NCBI GenBank assembly: GCA_903873805.1
Contig: CAIQQB010000119.1
Location: 1 to 57,757 of the forward strand
Reading direction: 5' to 3'
Length of the DNA: 57,757 nucleotides
Source: an uncultured Opitutia bacterium
GTDB lineage: Bacteria; Verrucomicrobiota; Verrucomicrobiia; Opitutales; Opitutaceae
Position numbers and translations under genes: made by a program. Every line of letters begins with the position of its first letter. The first letter of the stretch is position 1. Under the pieces are notes generated by a model that was not told the DNA's origin, did not search any database, and was given only the letters and a program-made list of their open reading frames with translations. Of this stretch, positions 45,286 through 55,010 are shown piece after piece.

Positions 45286-46275
45286 ATGCCCACCGCCTCC
45301 GCCGCTCCGCTCCCGCTGGTCTCGCTCATCATCCCCGCCTACAACGAGGAGGGCAATTTGCCGCTGGTGTATGAGCGCGTGACCGCCGTCGAGACGCTGC
45401 TCGCCGGCCGGTGCCGGCTCGAGATGATCATTCTGGACAACTGCAGCACCGACCGCACCCGGGAACTCGCCCTGGAGTTCTGCCACCGCTCCCCCCGGTG
45501 GAAATACCTGCGCTATTCGCGCAACTTCGGCGCCGAAGCCTCCCTGCTGGCCGGATTGGACCACGCCGGCGGCGATGCCGTCATCACCCTGTTTTCCGAT
45601 CTGCAGGATCCGCCGGAGATGATCCCCCGGATGATCGAAATCTGGTCGCAGGGAGCCGAGGTGGTCTACGGCATCGTCGAGGAACGGAATGATTCCAGCC
45701 TGCTCAAGACCCTCGGGGCCAAGATTGGCTATCGGATGATCAACACCCTCACCGATTGCAAAATTCCGATCAATGCCACGGACTTCCGCCTGCTCGACCA
45801 ACGGGTGGTGCAGACGCTCCGCACCCTGCGGGAACCCGACCGGTTCATGCGGGGCCTGGTCCATTGGGTGGGATACCGGCGGGAATCGTTCCTCTACAAC
45901 CGGGCGGAACGGATGCATGGGAAGACCAACGCCAACCTGATCTATTGCGTGAAGCTGACCCTGCACGCCATCGTCTGCTTTTCCGCCAAGCCGATGCATT
46001 TTGCGGTGATCTTCGGACTGGTCACTACCTTTCTGGCCGGCCTGTTATCCTGCACCTACGTGGTGCTCTATTTTGTCCGGCCGGCTTTTCTGACTCCACC
46101 CCCACCCGGGTTGACCACCCTTTTGCTCATCTCCCTGCTCACCCTCGGGCTGAATTCCCTCTTCCTCGGCATCATCGGCGAATATGTCGGGCGGATTTAC
46201 AACCAGGGCAAGGGCCGCCCCATCTATATCGTGGCGGAAAAGCGGAATCTTTCCGGAGAAGCTCCCGCGGCCTGA
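45286..46275 (+). CDS. GtrB/DPM1-like family 2 glycosyltransferase
   Basis: 329 residues. The GT2 domain has VSLIIPAYNEEGNLPLVYER, MIILDNCSTDRTRELA, YSRNFGAEASLLAGLDHAGGD, LFSDLQDPPEMIPRMI and the loop FRLLDQRVVQTL...PDRFMRGLVHWVG. Two C-terminal membrane segments follow (FAVIFGLVTTFLAGLLSCTYVVLYF, LLISLLTLGLNSLFLGIIGEYVGRIY). This layout belongs to enzymes that load sugars onto undecaprenyl or dolichyl phosphate, which GT-C proteins such as the two neighbours can use. The 275 bases upstream hold no other recognisable gene. Confidence 0.92.
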   Translation: MPTASAAPLPLVSLIIPAYNEEGNLPLVYERVTAVETLLAGRCRLEMIILDNCSTDRTRELALEFCHRSPRWKYLRYSRNFGAEASLLAGLDHAGGDAVITLFSDLQDPPEMIPRMIEIWSQGAEVVYGIVEERNDSSLLKTLGAKIGYRMINTLTDCKIPINATDFRLLDQRVVQTLRTLREPDRFMRGLVHWVGYRRESFLYNRAERMHGKTNANLIYCVKLTLHAIVCFSAKPMHFAVIFGLVTTFLAGLLSCTYVVLYFVRPAFLTPPPPGLTTLLLISLLTLGLNSLFLGIIGEYVGRIYNQGKGRPIYIVAEKRNLSGEAPAA

Positions 46276-46278
46276 GCC

Positions 46279-46311
46279 CCGTCCCGCCCGGGCCGGGCGG
46301 CCCGGGGACGG
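46279..46311. terminator. GC-rich hairpin between convergent genes
   Basis: CCGTCCC (46279-46285) pairs with GGGACGG (46305-46311), with more self-complementary G/C sequence inside. It occupies most of the 47-base gap between the convergent GtrB-like and glgP genes. No U-tract is present, so a bidirectional, weak or factor-assisted terminator is inferred. Confidence 0.5.
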
Positions 46312-46322
46312 CCGCGGGCCGG

Positions 46323-48857
46323 TTACGGCACCGGCACCGCAGGCAGGCTCCAGATCTGCTCGGCGTATTCGCGGATCGTGCGGTCGCTGGAAAACTTGCC
46401 GACCCGCGCGGTGTTGAGGACCGCCTGCCGGGCCCAGCCGGCCCGGTCGCGGTAGGCCAGATCGACCCGCGCCTGGGCGTCCGAATACGCCCGGAAGTCC
46501 GCGAGCAGCTTATAGGGATCGCCGCCGTTGAGCAGGCTGTGGTGCAGCACGCCAAACGCGCTGCCCTCCTTCGGCGTGAAATAGCTCGAACCCAGCCAGT
46601 CGACGACGGCGCGCAGCTCCTCGTCGCGGTGGTAGTAGTCCCACGGGTTGTAGCCGCGGGCGTCGAGCGCCGCCACTTCCTCGACCGTCAGGCCGAAGAT
46701 GAAGATGTTCTCCGCCCCGACCTCCTCCAGCATCTCGACGTTGGCGCCGTCCAGCGTCCCGATGGTGAGCGCACCGTTGAGCATGAGCTTCATGTTGCCC
46801 GTGCCGCTGGCCTCCTTGCCGGCGGTCGAGATCTGCTCGGAGAGGTCGGCCGCCGGGATGATGCGCTCGGCCAGCGACACCCGGTAGTTGGGCAGGAAGA
46901 CGACCTTCAGCTTCCCGCGGATCCGCTCGTCGGCATTGATGTGCGCGCCGATGATATTGATCGCATAGATGATGTTCTTCGCCAGATCGTAGCCGGGCGC
47001 CGCCTTGGCCGCGAACAGATACACGCGCGGCACCATGTCGAGGTCCGGGTTGTGCAGCAGGCGCCGGTAGAGCGCGAGGATGTGCAGCAGGTTCAGGTGT
47101 TGCCGCTTGTACTCGTGCAGCCGCTTGATCTGCACGTCGAACAGCGCGTCGGGCGAGACCGTGATGCCGCACTCGGCGTGGATCGTGGCGGCCAGGTCGA
47201 CCTTGTTGGCCCGCTTCACGTCCATGAAGGCCCGCTGGAAATCGGGGCGGGACGCAAACTTCTCCAGGCCGCGCAGCCGGTCGAGGTCGCGCACCCAGGC
47301 GGCCGAACCCAGCGTCGCGGTGATCAGGTTCGCGAGGCGGGGGTTGCTCTTCAGCAGCCAGCGGCGCGGCGTGATGCCGTTGGTCTTGTTCTGGAACTTG
47401 CCCGGGTAGAGCGCGTCGAATTCGGGGAACAGGTGCTTTTTCAGCAGCGCCGTGTGCAGCGCGGCGACGCCGTTGACGGCGTGCGAGCCGACGACGGCGA
47501 GGTTGGCCATGCGGATGGATTTCGCCCCGCCCTCGTCGATGATCGAGCAGACGCTCTTCTTGTGGTCGTCGCCCGGCCAGCGGGCCTCGACCGTCTCCAT
47601 CAGGCGGCGGTTAATCTCATAAATGATCTGGGTGTGGCGCGGCAACAGGCGGGTGAACAGCGGCAGGCCCCACTTCTCCAGCGCCTCCGGCAGCAGCGTG
47701 TGGTTGGTGTAGCCAAACGTGGCCGTGACGATCCCCCAGGCGCGGTCCCAGGGCAGCTCGTGCTCGTCCACCAGGATCCGCATCAGCTCGGCCACGGCGA
47801 TGGCCGGGTGCGTGTCGTTGAGCTGCACGGCGACCAGGCCGGCGAAATTGTCCCAGGTGTTGCCCGGCGTGCGCAGGTGCCGGCGGATGATGTCGCGCAG
47901 GGAACACGAGACGAAAAAATACTGCTGCACCAGGCGCAGCTCCTTGCCATTCTCGGTCTTGTCATTCGGATACAGTACCTTTGAGACCGTCTCGCCGATC
48001 GCCTTCTCGCGCACGGCCTCGACGTAGCCGCCGCGGTTGAAGGCGGCGAGATCGAAGTCCTCGTTCGACTTCGACGCCCAGAGGCGGAGCAGGTTGACGG
48101 TCTTGGTGCCGAAGCCGGCGGTCGGGATGTCGTAGGGCACGCCGAGGATCGCCTTGGTGTCGACCCAGCGCTGGCGGTATTCGCCGCGGTTGTCGAAGAC
48201 GTTTTCCACCCGGCCGTAGAGCTGCACCTGCTGGGTGTATTCCGGCCGCATCACGCCCCACGGGCTGCCGAAGATCAGCCAGTTGTCGGGACGCTCGATT
48301 TGCTGCCCGTCCACAAAGGACTGCTTGAACAGGCCGAACTCGTAGTAGATCCCGTAGCCGAGCGCCGGATAGTCCAGCGTCGCCAGCGAATCGAGGAAGC
48401 ACGCCGCCAAGCGGCCGAGGCCGCCGTTGCCCAGCCCCATGTCCGTTTCCGCCTCGCGGATCTTCTCAAAGTCCTGCCCGAGCGCAGTCAGGGCCGCCCG
48501 CGCCGTCTCGTGCAGGCCGGTCGCATCCAGATTGTTGCCAAACAGCCGGCCCATGAGGTATTCGAGCGAGAAATAGTAGAGGCGGCGGACGTTGCTGGCG
48601 TTGTGCACCGCCTGCGTCGCGATCATCCGTTCGTGAATCTGCTCGCGCACGGCGTACGAGGTCGCGAGCCACCAGTCGCGCGGCGTGGCCGTGCCGGTGT
48701 CGCGTGCGAGACGCGCGGTGAGCTCGCGCACAATCGCATGCTTGAAGGCGACCACCGGGTCGTCGGTCGCACGGCGGTTCAGCGCAACCGGGGGACGGAC
48801 CGGGCTGGATGCGGATTTGGCGGGAGTGGCGGAGATCTTTTTGGGCGCGGCGGACAT
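46323..48857 (-). CDS. glgP: Glycogen/alpha-glucan phosphorylase
   Basis: Releases glucose-1-phosphate from storage glucans. 844 residues. The PLP signature [20 protein letters not shown] places the cofactor lysine at residue 690. Other marks are [82 protein letters not shown] and [12 protein letters not shown]. Glucose-1-phosphate is also the substrate of RmlA, a metabolic link to the cluster next door. The first 25 residues are Ser/Ala/Lys-rich and not part of the fold. mutL ends 75 bases upstream on the same strand. Confidence 0.96.
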   Translation of the reverse strand: MSAAPKKISATPAKSASSPVRPPVALNRRATDDPVVAFKHAIVRELTARLARDTGTATPRDWWLATSYAVREQIHERMIATQAVHNASNVRRLYYFSLEYLMGRLFGNNLDATGLHETARAALTALGQDFEKIREAETDMGLGNGGLGRLAACFLDSLATLDYPALGYGIYYEFGLFKQSFVDGQQIERPDNWLIFGSPWGVMRPEYTQQVQLYGRVENVFDNRGEYRQRWVDTKAILGVPYDIPTAGFGTKTVNLLRLWASKSNEDFDLAAFNRGGYVEAVREKAIGETVSKVLYPNDKTENGKELRLVQQYFFVSCSLRDIIRRHLRTPGNTWDNFAGLVAVQLNDTHPAIAVAELMRILVDEHELPWDRAWGIVTATFGYTNHTLLPEALEKWGLPLFTRLLPRHTQIIYEINRRLMETVEARWPGDDHKKSVCSIIDEGGAKSIRMANLAVVGSHAVNGVAALHTALLKKHLFPEFDALYPGKFQNKTNGITPRRWLLKSNPRLANLITATLGSAAWVRDLDRLRGLEKFASRPDFQRAFMDVKRANKVDLAATIHAECGITVSPDALFDVQIKRLHEYKRQHLNLLHILALYRRLLHNPDLDMVPRVYLFAAKAAPGYDLAKNIIYAINIIGAHINADERIRGKLKVVFLPNYRVSLAERIIPAADLSEQISTAGKEASGTGNMKLMLNGALTIGTLDGANVEMLEEVGAENIFIFGLTVEEVAALDARGYNPWDYYHRDEELRAVVDWLGSSYFTPKEGSAFGVLHHSLLNGGDPYKLLADFRAYSDAQARVDLAYRDRAGWARQAVLNTARVGKFSSDRTIREYAEQIWSLPAVPVP

Positions 48858-48932
48858 GGTGTGAGCTTGGAGGGAAACAGGAACCGTGCCAGCCCAATGG
48901 TGGGAGCACGATGATTTGCAAAAAGGCCGGGT

Positions 48933-50723
48933 TCAGCGCTGGAAACGGCGGGCCAGTTCGCCATGGCCGAGCTCGATGTGGGTAAGACGGCCGGACGGGC
49001 TCGTCAGCGGCGCGCGACAGGCAAACAGCTCCGTGACGAGCGCCTGCATGACCGTTTCGCCGGCCACCGCCGGCAGGCGGACGGCCCGGGCGGCGGCCAG
49101 CCGGGCCAGTTGCTCGCGCGCCGCATCGGGATTTGCGCCCAGGGCGGGCCCCTCGCGCCAGGCCGCCACGAGGTCGCGCAGGAAGGGCCCGGCGTCCCCG
49201 GGCTCCATCCAGGCCGGCACGCCCTCAATGCGGAAAAAGCTGCGGCCGAACTCGACGATCTCAAAGCCGTGGCGGTTGATGAAATCCAGCCGGTCGAGCA
49301 GCAGCGCGGCGGCCACCGGGTCGAGCTCCAGCGGCACCGCAAAGAGCAGCCGCTGGTTCGGCACCGCGTGGTCCCGGAACTGCGCCTGCAGCCGCTCAAA
49401 CCACACCCGCTCGTGGGCCGCGCGCCGGTCGAGCAGGACGAGGCCAGCCGGCGTCTCAAACAACGCAAACTCCCCGTGGGCCAGCCCGAGGTACCGCCAG
49501 CCCGCCGTGGCCTGCGGCCCGCGCCCGGTATGGACAATGGCCAGCGACGAGTTGCCCACCGCCACTGGCGGGGACGTCGTGGCGGGTGGCGCGATCACGA
49601 CGGGCACACCCGCCGCGCTGGCCTTCGGCGTGGCCAGCAGCGCCGCCGGCCAGACCCGCGACTGGGGAGGAACGTTCAAGGTTGAAGGTTGGATGTTGGA
49701 CGTTGCCGGCGGCATTGCCGCCGGTGCCGGCGCCGCCATTTCCCGCAGGCGGGCGAGCACGCTGCAGATCACAAAGCTGCGGACCGAGGCCTCGCTGCGG
49801 AAACGCACTTCGCGTTTCGCCGGATGCACGTTCACGTCCACCGCCGCGGGATCAATCTCCAGAAAGACAAACGCGAGCGGATAGCGCCCCTTCGGCAGCG
49901 CCTCGTGGTAACTCTCGATCAGCGCGTAGTTCAGGGTGCGGCTGTCGACCGGCCGCGCGTTGACAAACGTAATCATCTCATGCCGCGTCGCCCGGCCCGC
50001 CCCCGGCAGCCCGATCAGGCCGTGCAACCGCAGGCCCGGCTCCTCCGCCGCGATCGGCACCAGCTGCTCCCGGAGCTGCCGCCCGAAAATCTCCCCCACC
50101 CGGCCGGCCAGATCCGCGCACTCCGGCGAACGCAGCACCACCCGCCCGTCCTCGATCAGCGTGAACGCCACCGCCGGAAACGCCAGCGCGTAGAGCCGCA
50201 CCCCCGTCACGATGTGCGCCGCTTCGGTCGCGTCGGTCTTCAGGAACTTCCGCCGCGCCGGCACCGAGTTGAACAGCTGCGCCACCTCGATGCGCGTGCC
50301 GGCCGGCCGGCCGCAGTCACGGACGTGCACGAACCGGCCGCCGTTGACGAGAATTTCCGTGCCGGCCTCCGCCCCGGCCGCGCGCGTCTGCAGGGTGAAA
50401 CGCGAGACGCTCGCAATCGAGGGGAGCGCTTCGCCGCGAAAGCCAAACGTCGCCAGCCGGTTCAAATCGTCCGCCTCGGCAATCTTGCTCGTCGCATGCC
50501 GCTCCAGCGCGAGCAGGGCGTCGTCGCGCGCCATACCCGGGCCGTTGTCCTCGACCCGGATGAACGAGCGGCCGCCGTGGGCGAACTCCACCTCGATCCG
50601 CGTGGCGCCGGCGTCGAGGGCGTTTTCCACGAGCTCCTTCACGACCGCGGCCGGCCGCTCAATCACCTCGCCGGCGGCGATCTGATTGGCAACCCGGTCG
50701 GGAAGGATGCGGACGTTCGGCAT
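48933..50723 (-). CDS. mutL: DNA mismatch repair protein MutL, endonuclease motif degenerate
   Basis: About 596 residues from the Met at 50723. The GHKL ATPase is intact: VANQIAAGEVIERPAAVVKE with ELVENALDAG (Glu30, Asn34), VEDNGPGM, RHATSKI and TFGFRGEALPSIASV. The C-terminal domain carries DRRAAHERVWFE where endonuclease-type MutL has DQHAxxExxxxE, and SPSGRLTH where the metal-binding CPxGRP occurs. Nuclease activity is therefore doubtful. A Pro-rich linker holds a heptamer-phased repeat (49675-49709). An upstream in-frame Met at 50741 is possible. Confidence 0.93.
   Translation of the reverse strand: MPNVRILPDRVANQIAAGEVIERPAAVVKELVENALDAGATRIEVEFAHGGRSFIRVEDNGPGMARDDALLALERHATSKIAEADDLNRLATFGFRGEALPSIASVSRFTLQTRAAGAEAGTEILVNGGRFVHVRDCGRPAGTRIEVAQLFNSVPARRKFLKTDATEAAHIVTGVRLYALAFPAVAFTLIEDGRVVLRSPECADLAGRVGEIFGRQLREQLVPIAAEEPGLRLHGLIGLPGAGRATRHEMITFVNARPVDSRTLNYALIESYHEALPKGRYPLAFVFLEIDPAAVDVNVHPAKREVRFRSEASVRSFVICSVLARLREMAAPAPAAMPPATSNIQPSTLNVPPQSRVWPAALLATPKASAAGVPVVIAPPATTSPPVAVGNSSLAIVHTGRGPQATAGWRYLGLAHGEFALFETPAGLVLLDRRAAHERVWFERLQAQFRDHAVPNQRLLFAVPLELDPVAAALLLDRLDFINRHGFEIVEFGRSFFRIEGVPAWMEPGDAGPFLRDLVAAWREGPALGANPDAAREQLARLAAARAVRLPAVAGETVMQALVTELFACRAPLTSPSGRLTHIELGHGELARRFQR
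49675..49709. repeat. In-phase heptamer array inside the mutL linker
   Basis: Five consecutive heptamers on the plus strand: TTCAAGG, TTGAAGG, TTGGATG, TTGGACG, TTGCCGG. They encode part of the linker around residues 339-350 (NIQPSTLNVP) on the minus strand. The period and TT start match the arrays at 31941-32061, though the heptamer sequence differs. Confidence 0.65.
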
Positions 50724-50812
50724 GGGTCGGCGGCTAGCCAATCACGGAATGAGGTCCCGACGGAAGCGCGGAATCATCCCGGAGCGAACCGGTTCCGGTC
50801 CCCGTGCCGGCG

Positions 50813-52216
50813 TCACGCCTGGAGCGCCTTGCGCCAGCGGGCCAGCTGACGCCGGATCTGGACCGGACCGGGCATGCCGGTGCCGCGGCGCCGGGCCATC
50901 GCGCGTTTGAGGTCAAAGACCTGCTGCCAGTCGGACCCGAACGCCGGATGGATCTTCCGGACCTCGGCCGTGGGCAGGCGGTCGAGCCGCACCTGGTTCC
51001 GCTCCGCGAGCTTCACCACCGCGCCGACCGCGTGATGCGCCTTCCGAAAAGGCACCCCGCGCTCAACCAGGTAGTCGGCCAGATCCGTGGCGAGCAGCGC
51101 CGGGTCGCCGGCCGCCGTTTCACACCGCGCCCGGTTGACGGTCAGGCCGGCCAGCGTGCCCGCCAGCACATCCGCGCAGAGCGCCACCTGGTCGAAGCTG
51201 TCGAAGACCGGCGGTTTGTCCTCCTGGAGGTCCCGGTTATACGTCAGCGGCAGGCCCTTGGTGAGCGTGAGCAGGGTCTGCAGGTTGCCCTGCAGCCGCG
51301 CCGCCTTGCCGCGCAGCAGTTCGCACGAATCGGGATTCTTCTTCTGCGGCATCAGCGAGGAGCCGGTGCAGAAGGCATCGGGCAGGCTGACAAAACCGAA
51401 TTCCGTGCTCGACCACAGGATCAGGTCCTCCGCGAGCCGGGAGACATGACCGCCGAACAGCGCGCAGGCCGCGGCAAACTCGACGTAGCCGTCGCGGTCG
51501 GCGACGGCGTCCATCGAGTTCGGGGTGACCCGCGGCTTCCCGCGGGCATCGACGAAGCCGAGCAGCCGGGCCGTGAACTCCCGGTCGATCGGCAGCGTCG
51601 TGCCCGCCAGCGCGCCGCTGCCGAGCGGGCACCAGTTGACATGGTCGGCCACGGCGGCGAACCGCGCCACATCGCGCCCGAGCATCTCCATCCAGGCCAG
51701 CAGGTGGTGCGCCAGGGGCACGGGCTGCGCGCGCTGCAGGTGGGTGTAGCCGGGGATCGGCACCGCGCCGTCCCGCGCGGCCACCGCGAGCAGGGCGCGC
51801 TGGGTGCCGCGGATCTTTTCGCCGAGCACCCCGCAGGCGTGCTTGAGAAACAGCCGCATGTCCGTCGCGACCTGGTCGTTCCGGCTGCGGGCCGTGTGCA
51901 GCCGCGCCGCAGCCGGCACGCGCTTCGTCAGCGCCTGCTCGATGTTCATGTGGACATCCTCGAGGGCGGTGTCCCAGGTAAAGCGGCCGGCGTGGATGGC
52001 GGCGAGGATGCGCTCGAGTCCCGCGTGGATCTCCGCATGTTCCCGCGCGGAGATCAGCCCGACGCGGGCCAGCATGGCCGCGTGCGCCTGGCTGCCCGCG
52101 ATGTCGAAGGGCGCGAGCCGGCGGTCAAAGGACACCGACTCGCTGAACTGCAGCATCAGCTTGGCGGGACCGGCGGAAAAACGTCCGCCCCAGGTGGCGT
52201 GGGATTGCTTGGCCAT
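50813..52216 (-). CDS. argH: Argininosuccinate lyase
   Basis: Cleaves argininosuccinate to arginine and fumarate. 467 residues from the Met at 52216. The family signature [20 protein letters not shown] carries the catalytic serine loop. Other marks are [72 protein letters not shown] and [15 protein letters not shown]. No other arginine genes are nearby. It precedes mutL on the same strand with an 89-base gap. Confidence 0.96.
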   Translation of the reverse strand: MAKQSHATWGGRFSAGPAKLMLQFSESVSFDRRLAPFDIAGSQAHAAMLARVGLISAREHAEIHAGLERILAAIHAGRFTWDTALEDVHMNIEQALTKRVPAAARLHTARSRNDQVATDMRLFLKHACGVLGEKIRGTQRALLAVAARDGAVPIPGYTHLQRAQPVPLAHHLLAWMEMLGRDVARFAAVADHVNWCPLGSGALAGTTLPIDREFTARLLGFVDARGKPRVTPNSMDAVADRDGYVEFAAACALFGGHVSRLAEDLILWSSTEFGFVSLPDAFCTGSSLMPQKKNPDSCELLRGKAARLQGNLQTLLTLTKGLPLTYNRDLQEDKPPVFDSFDQVALCADVLAGTLAGLTVNRARCETAAGDPALLATDLADYLVERGVPFRKAHHAVGAVVKLAERNQVRLDRLPTAEVRKIHPAFGSDWQQVFDLKRAMARRRGTGMPGPVQIRRQLARWRKALQA

Positions 52217-52308
52217 GAAGGAAAACGCCAGCACAGTCCAGCGTCCGCCCCGGCGCAACGCGAAAGAAGGGTTGCCCGTTTGCGGATGCCATGCCACGCT
52301 GTCCCCGC

Positions 52309-52749
52309 ATGCCCCGCCCCGTTTCCCTTGCCGCGCTCTGCGTGTTCCTGGCCGTCACCGCCCTCAACGCGGCCCCCACCGACGCGGTGCTGGTTGCCGG
52401 CGCCAAGACGTCCCTTTACCTGAACCGCCTGACCCTCGACCCGCTTCCGCTCCGCCGGTCCGGCACCCACTTTGAATCGAACTACGTCGTCCGCGTCTTC
52501 CCGGTCTTTTTCCTCGGCGAAAGCGGGCGGTTCTCCATCGACCTGCCCGAAGCAGAACTGGCCCGCCTCCAGTCGGGCGCCACCATCAGCTTCACCGGTC
52601 AGGCCGAGAACTCGGACCACGAGAAACGCCGGGTCACCGGAACCGCGACTGCGGAGGACGCGGCCTCCGGACGGATCAACGTGAAGATCATTGTCAGCTC
52701 CAGCCTCACCCTCGCCTTCGACACCACCTACCGCTTCACCGGCAAGTGA
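52309..52749 (+). CDS. Small secreted protein of unknown function
   Basis: 146 residues with a clear signal peptide ([21 protein letters not shown]). The mature part is beta-rich and ends with [20 protein letters not shown]. The segment [39 protein letters not shown] suggests a small beta-barrel or sandwich. It diverges from argH across 92 bases and converges on osmC with 14 bases between. No family is recognised. Confidence 0.7.
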   Translation: MPRPVSLAALCVFLAVTALNAAPTDAVLVAGAKTSLYLNRLTLDPLPLRRSGTHFESNYVVRVFPVFFLGESGRFSIDLPEAELARLQSGATISFTGQAENSDHEKRRVTGTATAEDAASGRINVKIIVSSSLTLAFDTTYRFTGK

Positions 52750-52763
52750 AAAACCGGCGGCGC

Positions 52764-53174
52764 TCAGACCAGCCAGTGGAAGACGACCGGTTTCGCGATG
52801 GCGGGATGCAGGCTGCGGTGCACGGGGCAGTTGAGCGCCGCGCGCTCGAGCAGGCCGGCGGGCAGCGCCTCGGCCCGGACGGGCAGCCAGTATTCCGCCG
52901 CCAGCCGTACGATGCGGCGCGGGGCGTCGTCGGACATCTCCTTGGTGATCTCGTAGCGCAAACCGCGAAGTTCGACACCGTGTTTGCGGGCGGCCATGGC
53001 CATGGTGGTGGCCACGCAGGTCGCCAGGCTGGTCGCAACCAGATCGGTGGGCGAAAACGCTTCACCCCGGCCCTGGTTGTCCTTGGGCGCGTCGGTCGTG
53101 AGCGTGCCGCCCGACGGCGTGTGGTTCGCCACACAGTGCAGGTCGCCCTGATATTCCCCGGTGATTTTGACCAT
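52764..53174 (-). CDS. OsmC/Ohr-family protein
   Basis: 136 residues from the Met at 53174. The two family cysteines are present: Cys53 in LVATSLATCVATTM and Cys116 in RAALNCPVHRSL. GRGEAFSPTDLVA is the usual helix entry. OsmC proteins reduce organic or inorganic peroxides through this cysteine pair. The frame opens upstream at 53216, but the family start is MVKITGEY. Confidence 0.9.
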   Translation of the reverse strand: MVKITGEYQGDLHCVANHTPSGGTLTTDAPKDNQGRGEAFSPTDLVATSLATCVATTMAMAARKHGVELRGLRYEITKEMSDDAPRRIVRLAAEYWLPVRAEALPAGLLERAALNCPVHRSLHPAIAKPVVFHWLV

Positions 53175-53243
53175 GGCCGGACAGTCTGGGCCGAAATCCG
53201 GCCGCGGCAATCCCAAGTTGTCACCCCCACGCGCCCGGGCAAC

Positions 53244-53320
53244 TGGCGCGGTGGGCGGGACTCGAACCCGCGACCGACGGTTTAGAAAACCGTTGCTCTA
53301 TCCGCCTGAGCTACCACCGC
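53244..53320 (-). tRNA. tRNA-Arg (anticodon TCT)
   Basis: Acceptor stem GCGGTGG pairs fully with CCACCGC. The D-arm GCTCAGGCGGATAGAGC, anticodon stem ACGGT/ACCGT with loop TTTCTAA, and T-stem GCGGG/CCCGC with loop TTCGAGT are all regular. Anticodon TCT reads AGA. Discriminator G and an encoded CCA (53244-53246) complete it. Confidence 0.97.
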
Positions 53321-53550
53321 AATCAGCTTTGGGCCCTGGCCTGCGCCACCGGGCATCGCAGGCTTGGTCCGGCGAGACATCCCCTTGGCGCACTTCGCCC
53401 CTCACGGCAAGACAAACACCCGGCACGCCTGCCCGGCCGCCAGAACCAAGGCGAACCACGCAGCCGCGTTACCGCCTCTCCGCCGGAAACCATCCGAACC
53501 CGGCCGGACTCCGCCGATTTCAACCGGCGCAGTCGCGAAAACAACCGGAC

Positions 53551-53781
53551 TCAGGCTTTGACGACTAGGCCCGCCTTGATCGCCTTGACCGAAACCCAGA
53601 TGCGTTTGGTGCCGCCATTGGGCATGACCACCCGGACGCGCTGGAGGTTCGGGCGGAACTTGCGCTTGGTGATGCTGGTCACGTGCGTCCCGATGCCCCC
53701 GCTCTTCTTGGACTGACCCTTGCGGTGAATGATCGAGCCCTTGACGGGACGCTTGCCGGTGATTGCACAGATTCTGGCCAT
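53551..53781 (-). CDS. rpmB: 50S ribosomal protein bL28
   Basis: 76 residues: ARICAITGKRPVKGSIIHRKGQSKK..., then KRKFRPNLQRVRVV, GTKRIWVSVKAIKAGLV. The size and sequence are those of bL28, a large-subunit protein of the E-site region. It stands alone without rpmG, 126 bases downstream of lpxI on the same strand. Confidence 0.96.
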   Translation of the reverse strand: MARICAITGKRPVKGSIIHRKGQSKKSGGIGTHVTSITKRKFRPNLQRVRVVMPNGGTKRIWVSVKAIKAGLVVKA

Positions 53782-53907
53782 GGTTTTGAGTTGGTTAAAG
53801 GGTCAGCAATAAAGACCCGCTTCCGGCCGAAGCAAGGGCTATTTTCACCCCCGCCCGGCCCGGAGGCGGCGGGTGTATCCTCGCACTGGAGGCAACCCGT
53901 CCGCGGC

Positions 53908-54750
53908 TCACTCGAACCCGAGCAGGCTGAGGCCCCAGCTGCGGGCCTGCGCGAGCACCGCCGGGCGGTCGAGCATGATGACGCGTCCGGCCTCGAGTGC
54001 GGCAGCACGCACTCCCGCCTCCCGCATCACCTCGAGGGTCCGCATCCCGAAGCAGGGCACGTCGAAACGGTAGTCCTGGGCCGCCTTCACCGTCTTGACG
54101 AACAGCGCCTCGTCCGCCTTGAAGCCGCCCGCGCGGCGGATCATCTCGTCCGTGCCCTCGTAGGCCTCCACCGCCAGCACGGTGCCCTTGCGGACGACAC
54201 AGCCCTGGCCGATGTCGAGACGGACGCATTCCCGCGCAATCTGCACGCCATGAGCGACGCTCTCGGCCGCGATGGGAAACGTCCGCCCCGTCATGCAACC
54301 GGCCACTGCCAGCTGGTCGTCCAGAAAGCTGCGGGCGTCGAGGAGGGTGACGCCAATCCGCTCAATCTCGGCGGCGATGGCGCCAAAGATCGTCTCCGCA
54401 TTGCGCCGTTTCAGGGACAGCAGAATGCGGGTGGCCTTGAGGTCGGGATGCAGCCCCTTGAACAGCCGCCGAGGTGTGATCTGGCCGGCCATGATTGCGG
54501 AGCCCGCCCCGAAATCCTCCAGGGCCGCGAGCATTTTGCCCAGCTGACCCACCAGCAACACCCGCCGGTCCGGCTCTGCAAACGAGTCCACCAGGTCCTG
54601 TGGGGTTTCCTCCGCAAAGGCGACCAGCCGCAAAGGCAGACCCGCCGCCCGGATCGCCCGGGCCACCAGTTGCGGATAAAGACCCTGCCCGGCGATCAGG
54701 ACGACGGGGCGCCGGGGGTCGAAGCTAGCGGGCAGAAAGGCGGAGATCAC
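53908..54750 (-). CDS. lpxI: UDP-2,3-diacylglucosamine pyrophosphatase, LpxI type
   Basis: 280 residues. Family marks: PVVLIAGQGLYPQLVARAI, AFAEETPQDLV, VGQLGKMLAAL, IMAGQITPRRLF, DARSFLDDQLAVAGCMTGR, QIARECVRLDIGQGCVVRKGTVLAVEAYEGTDEMIRRAG and FDVPCFGMRTLEVMREAGV. LpxI forms lipid X in lipid A synthesis, an alternative to LpxH. Its presence shows that this organism makes lipid A, in line with the O-antigen-type exporter. Confidence 0.93.
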   Translation of the reverse strand: MISAFLPASFDPRRPVVLIAGQGLYPQLVARAIRAAGLPLRLVAFAEETPQDLVDSFAEPDRRVLLVGQLGKMLAALEDFGAGSAIMAGQITPRRLFKGLHPDLKATRILLSLKRRNAETIFGAIAAEIERIGVTLLDARSFLDDQLAVAGCMTGRTFPIAAESVAHGVQIARECVRLDIGQGCVVRKGTVLAVEAYEGTDEMIRRAGGFKADEALFVKTVKAAQDYRFDVPCFGMRTLEVMREAGVRAAALEAGRVIMLDRPAVLAQARSWGLSLLGFE

Positions 54751-54847
54751 GCTGCAGACAGAAGGCTGAAAAACGGAAAGACTGAATCAAAAACGTCAGG
54801 AATGATATGTGGGGTGTATACCCACCCCGAAGTTGGCCCGGCATATG

Positions 54848-54932
54848 CTAGGGTGTTAACCCTAGAAAATCTTTCATTCGAGCAAGAAAATAGTTGACTC
54901 ATCACAACCAGCGCATAGGTATTTCACCCTAG
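54848..54932 (+). promoter_or_regulatory. AT-rich promoter with three CACCCTAG-like boxes
   Basis: CTAGGGTG (54848-54855) and AACCCTAG (54858-54865) form a dyad. A third box CACCCTAG lies at 54925-54932. A possible -35 TTGACT (54894-54899) is followed after 17 bases by a weak AGGTAT, so the third box would overlap the start of transcription. This suggests a repressor operator. The stretch to 55010 is markedly AT-richer than the surroundings and ends with AGGAG seven bases before the next ATG. A further near-palindrome, GGGTGTATACCC, lies nearer lpxI. Confidence 0.45.
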
Positions 54933-55010
54933 ACAGCAAGCCCGACCAACGAACTATTCTCCAAGTATTACATACTTCTCACTTCAAATTACTTAACTAG
55001 GAGAAATCCC

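Noticed and set aside
30872..46275. A Wzy-dependent polysaccharide pathway
   Set aside because: No wzx/wzy pattern is evident. wzm and wzt with a cargo domain indicate the ABC-exporter route; the multispanning proteins look more like GT-C enzymes, though a polymerase role for one of them cannot be fully excluded.
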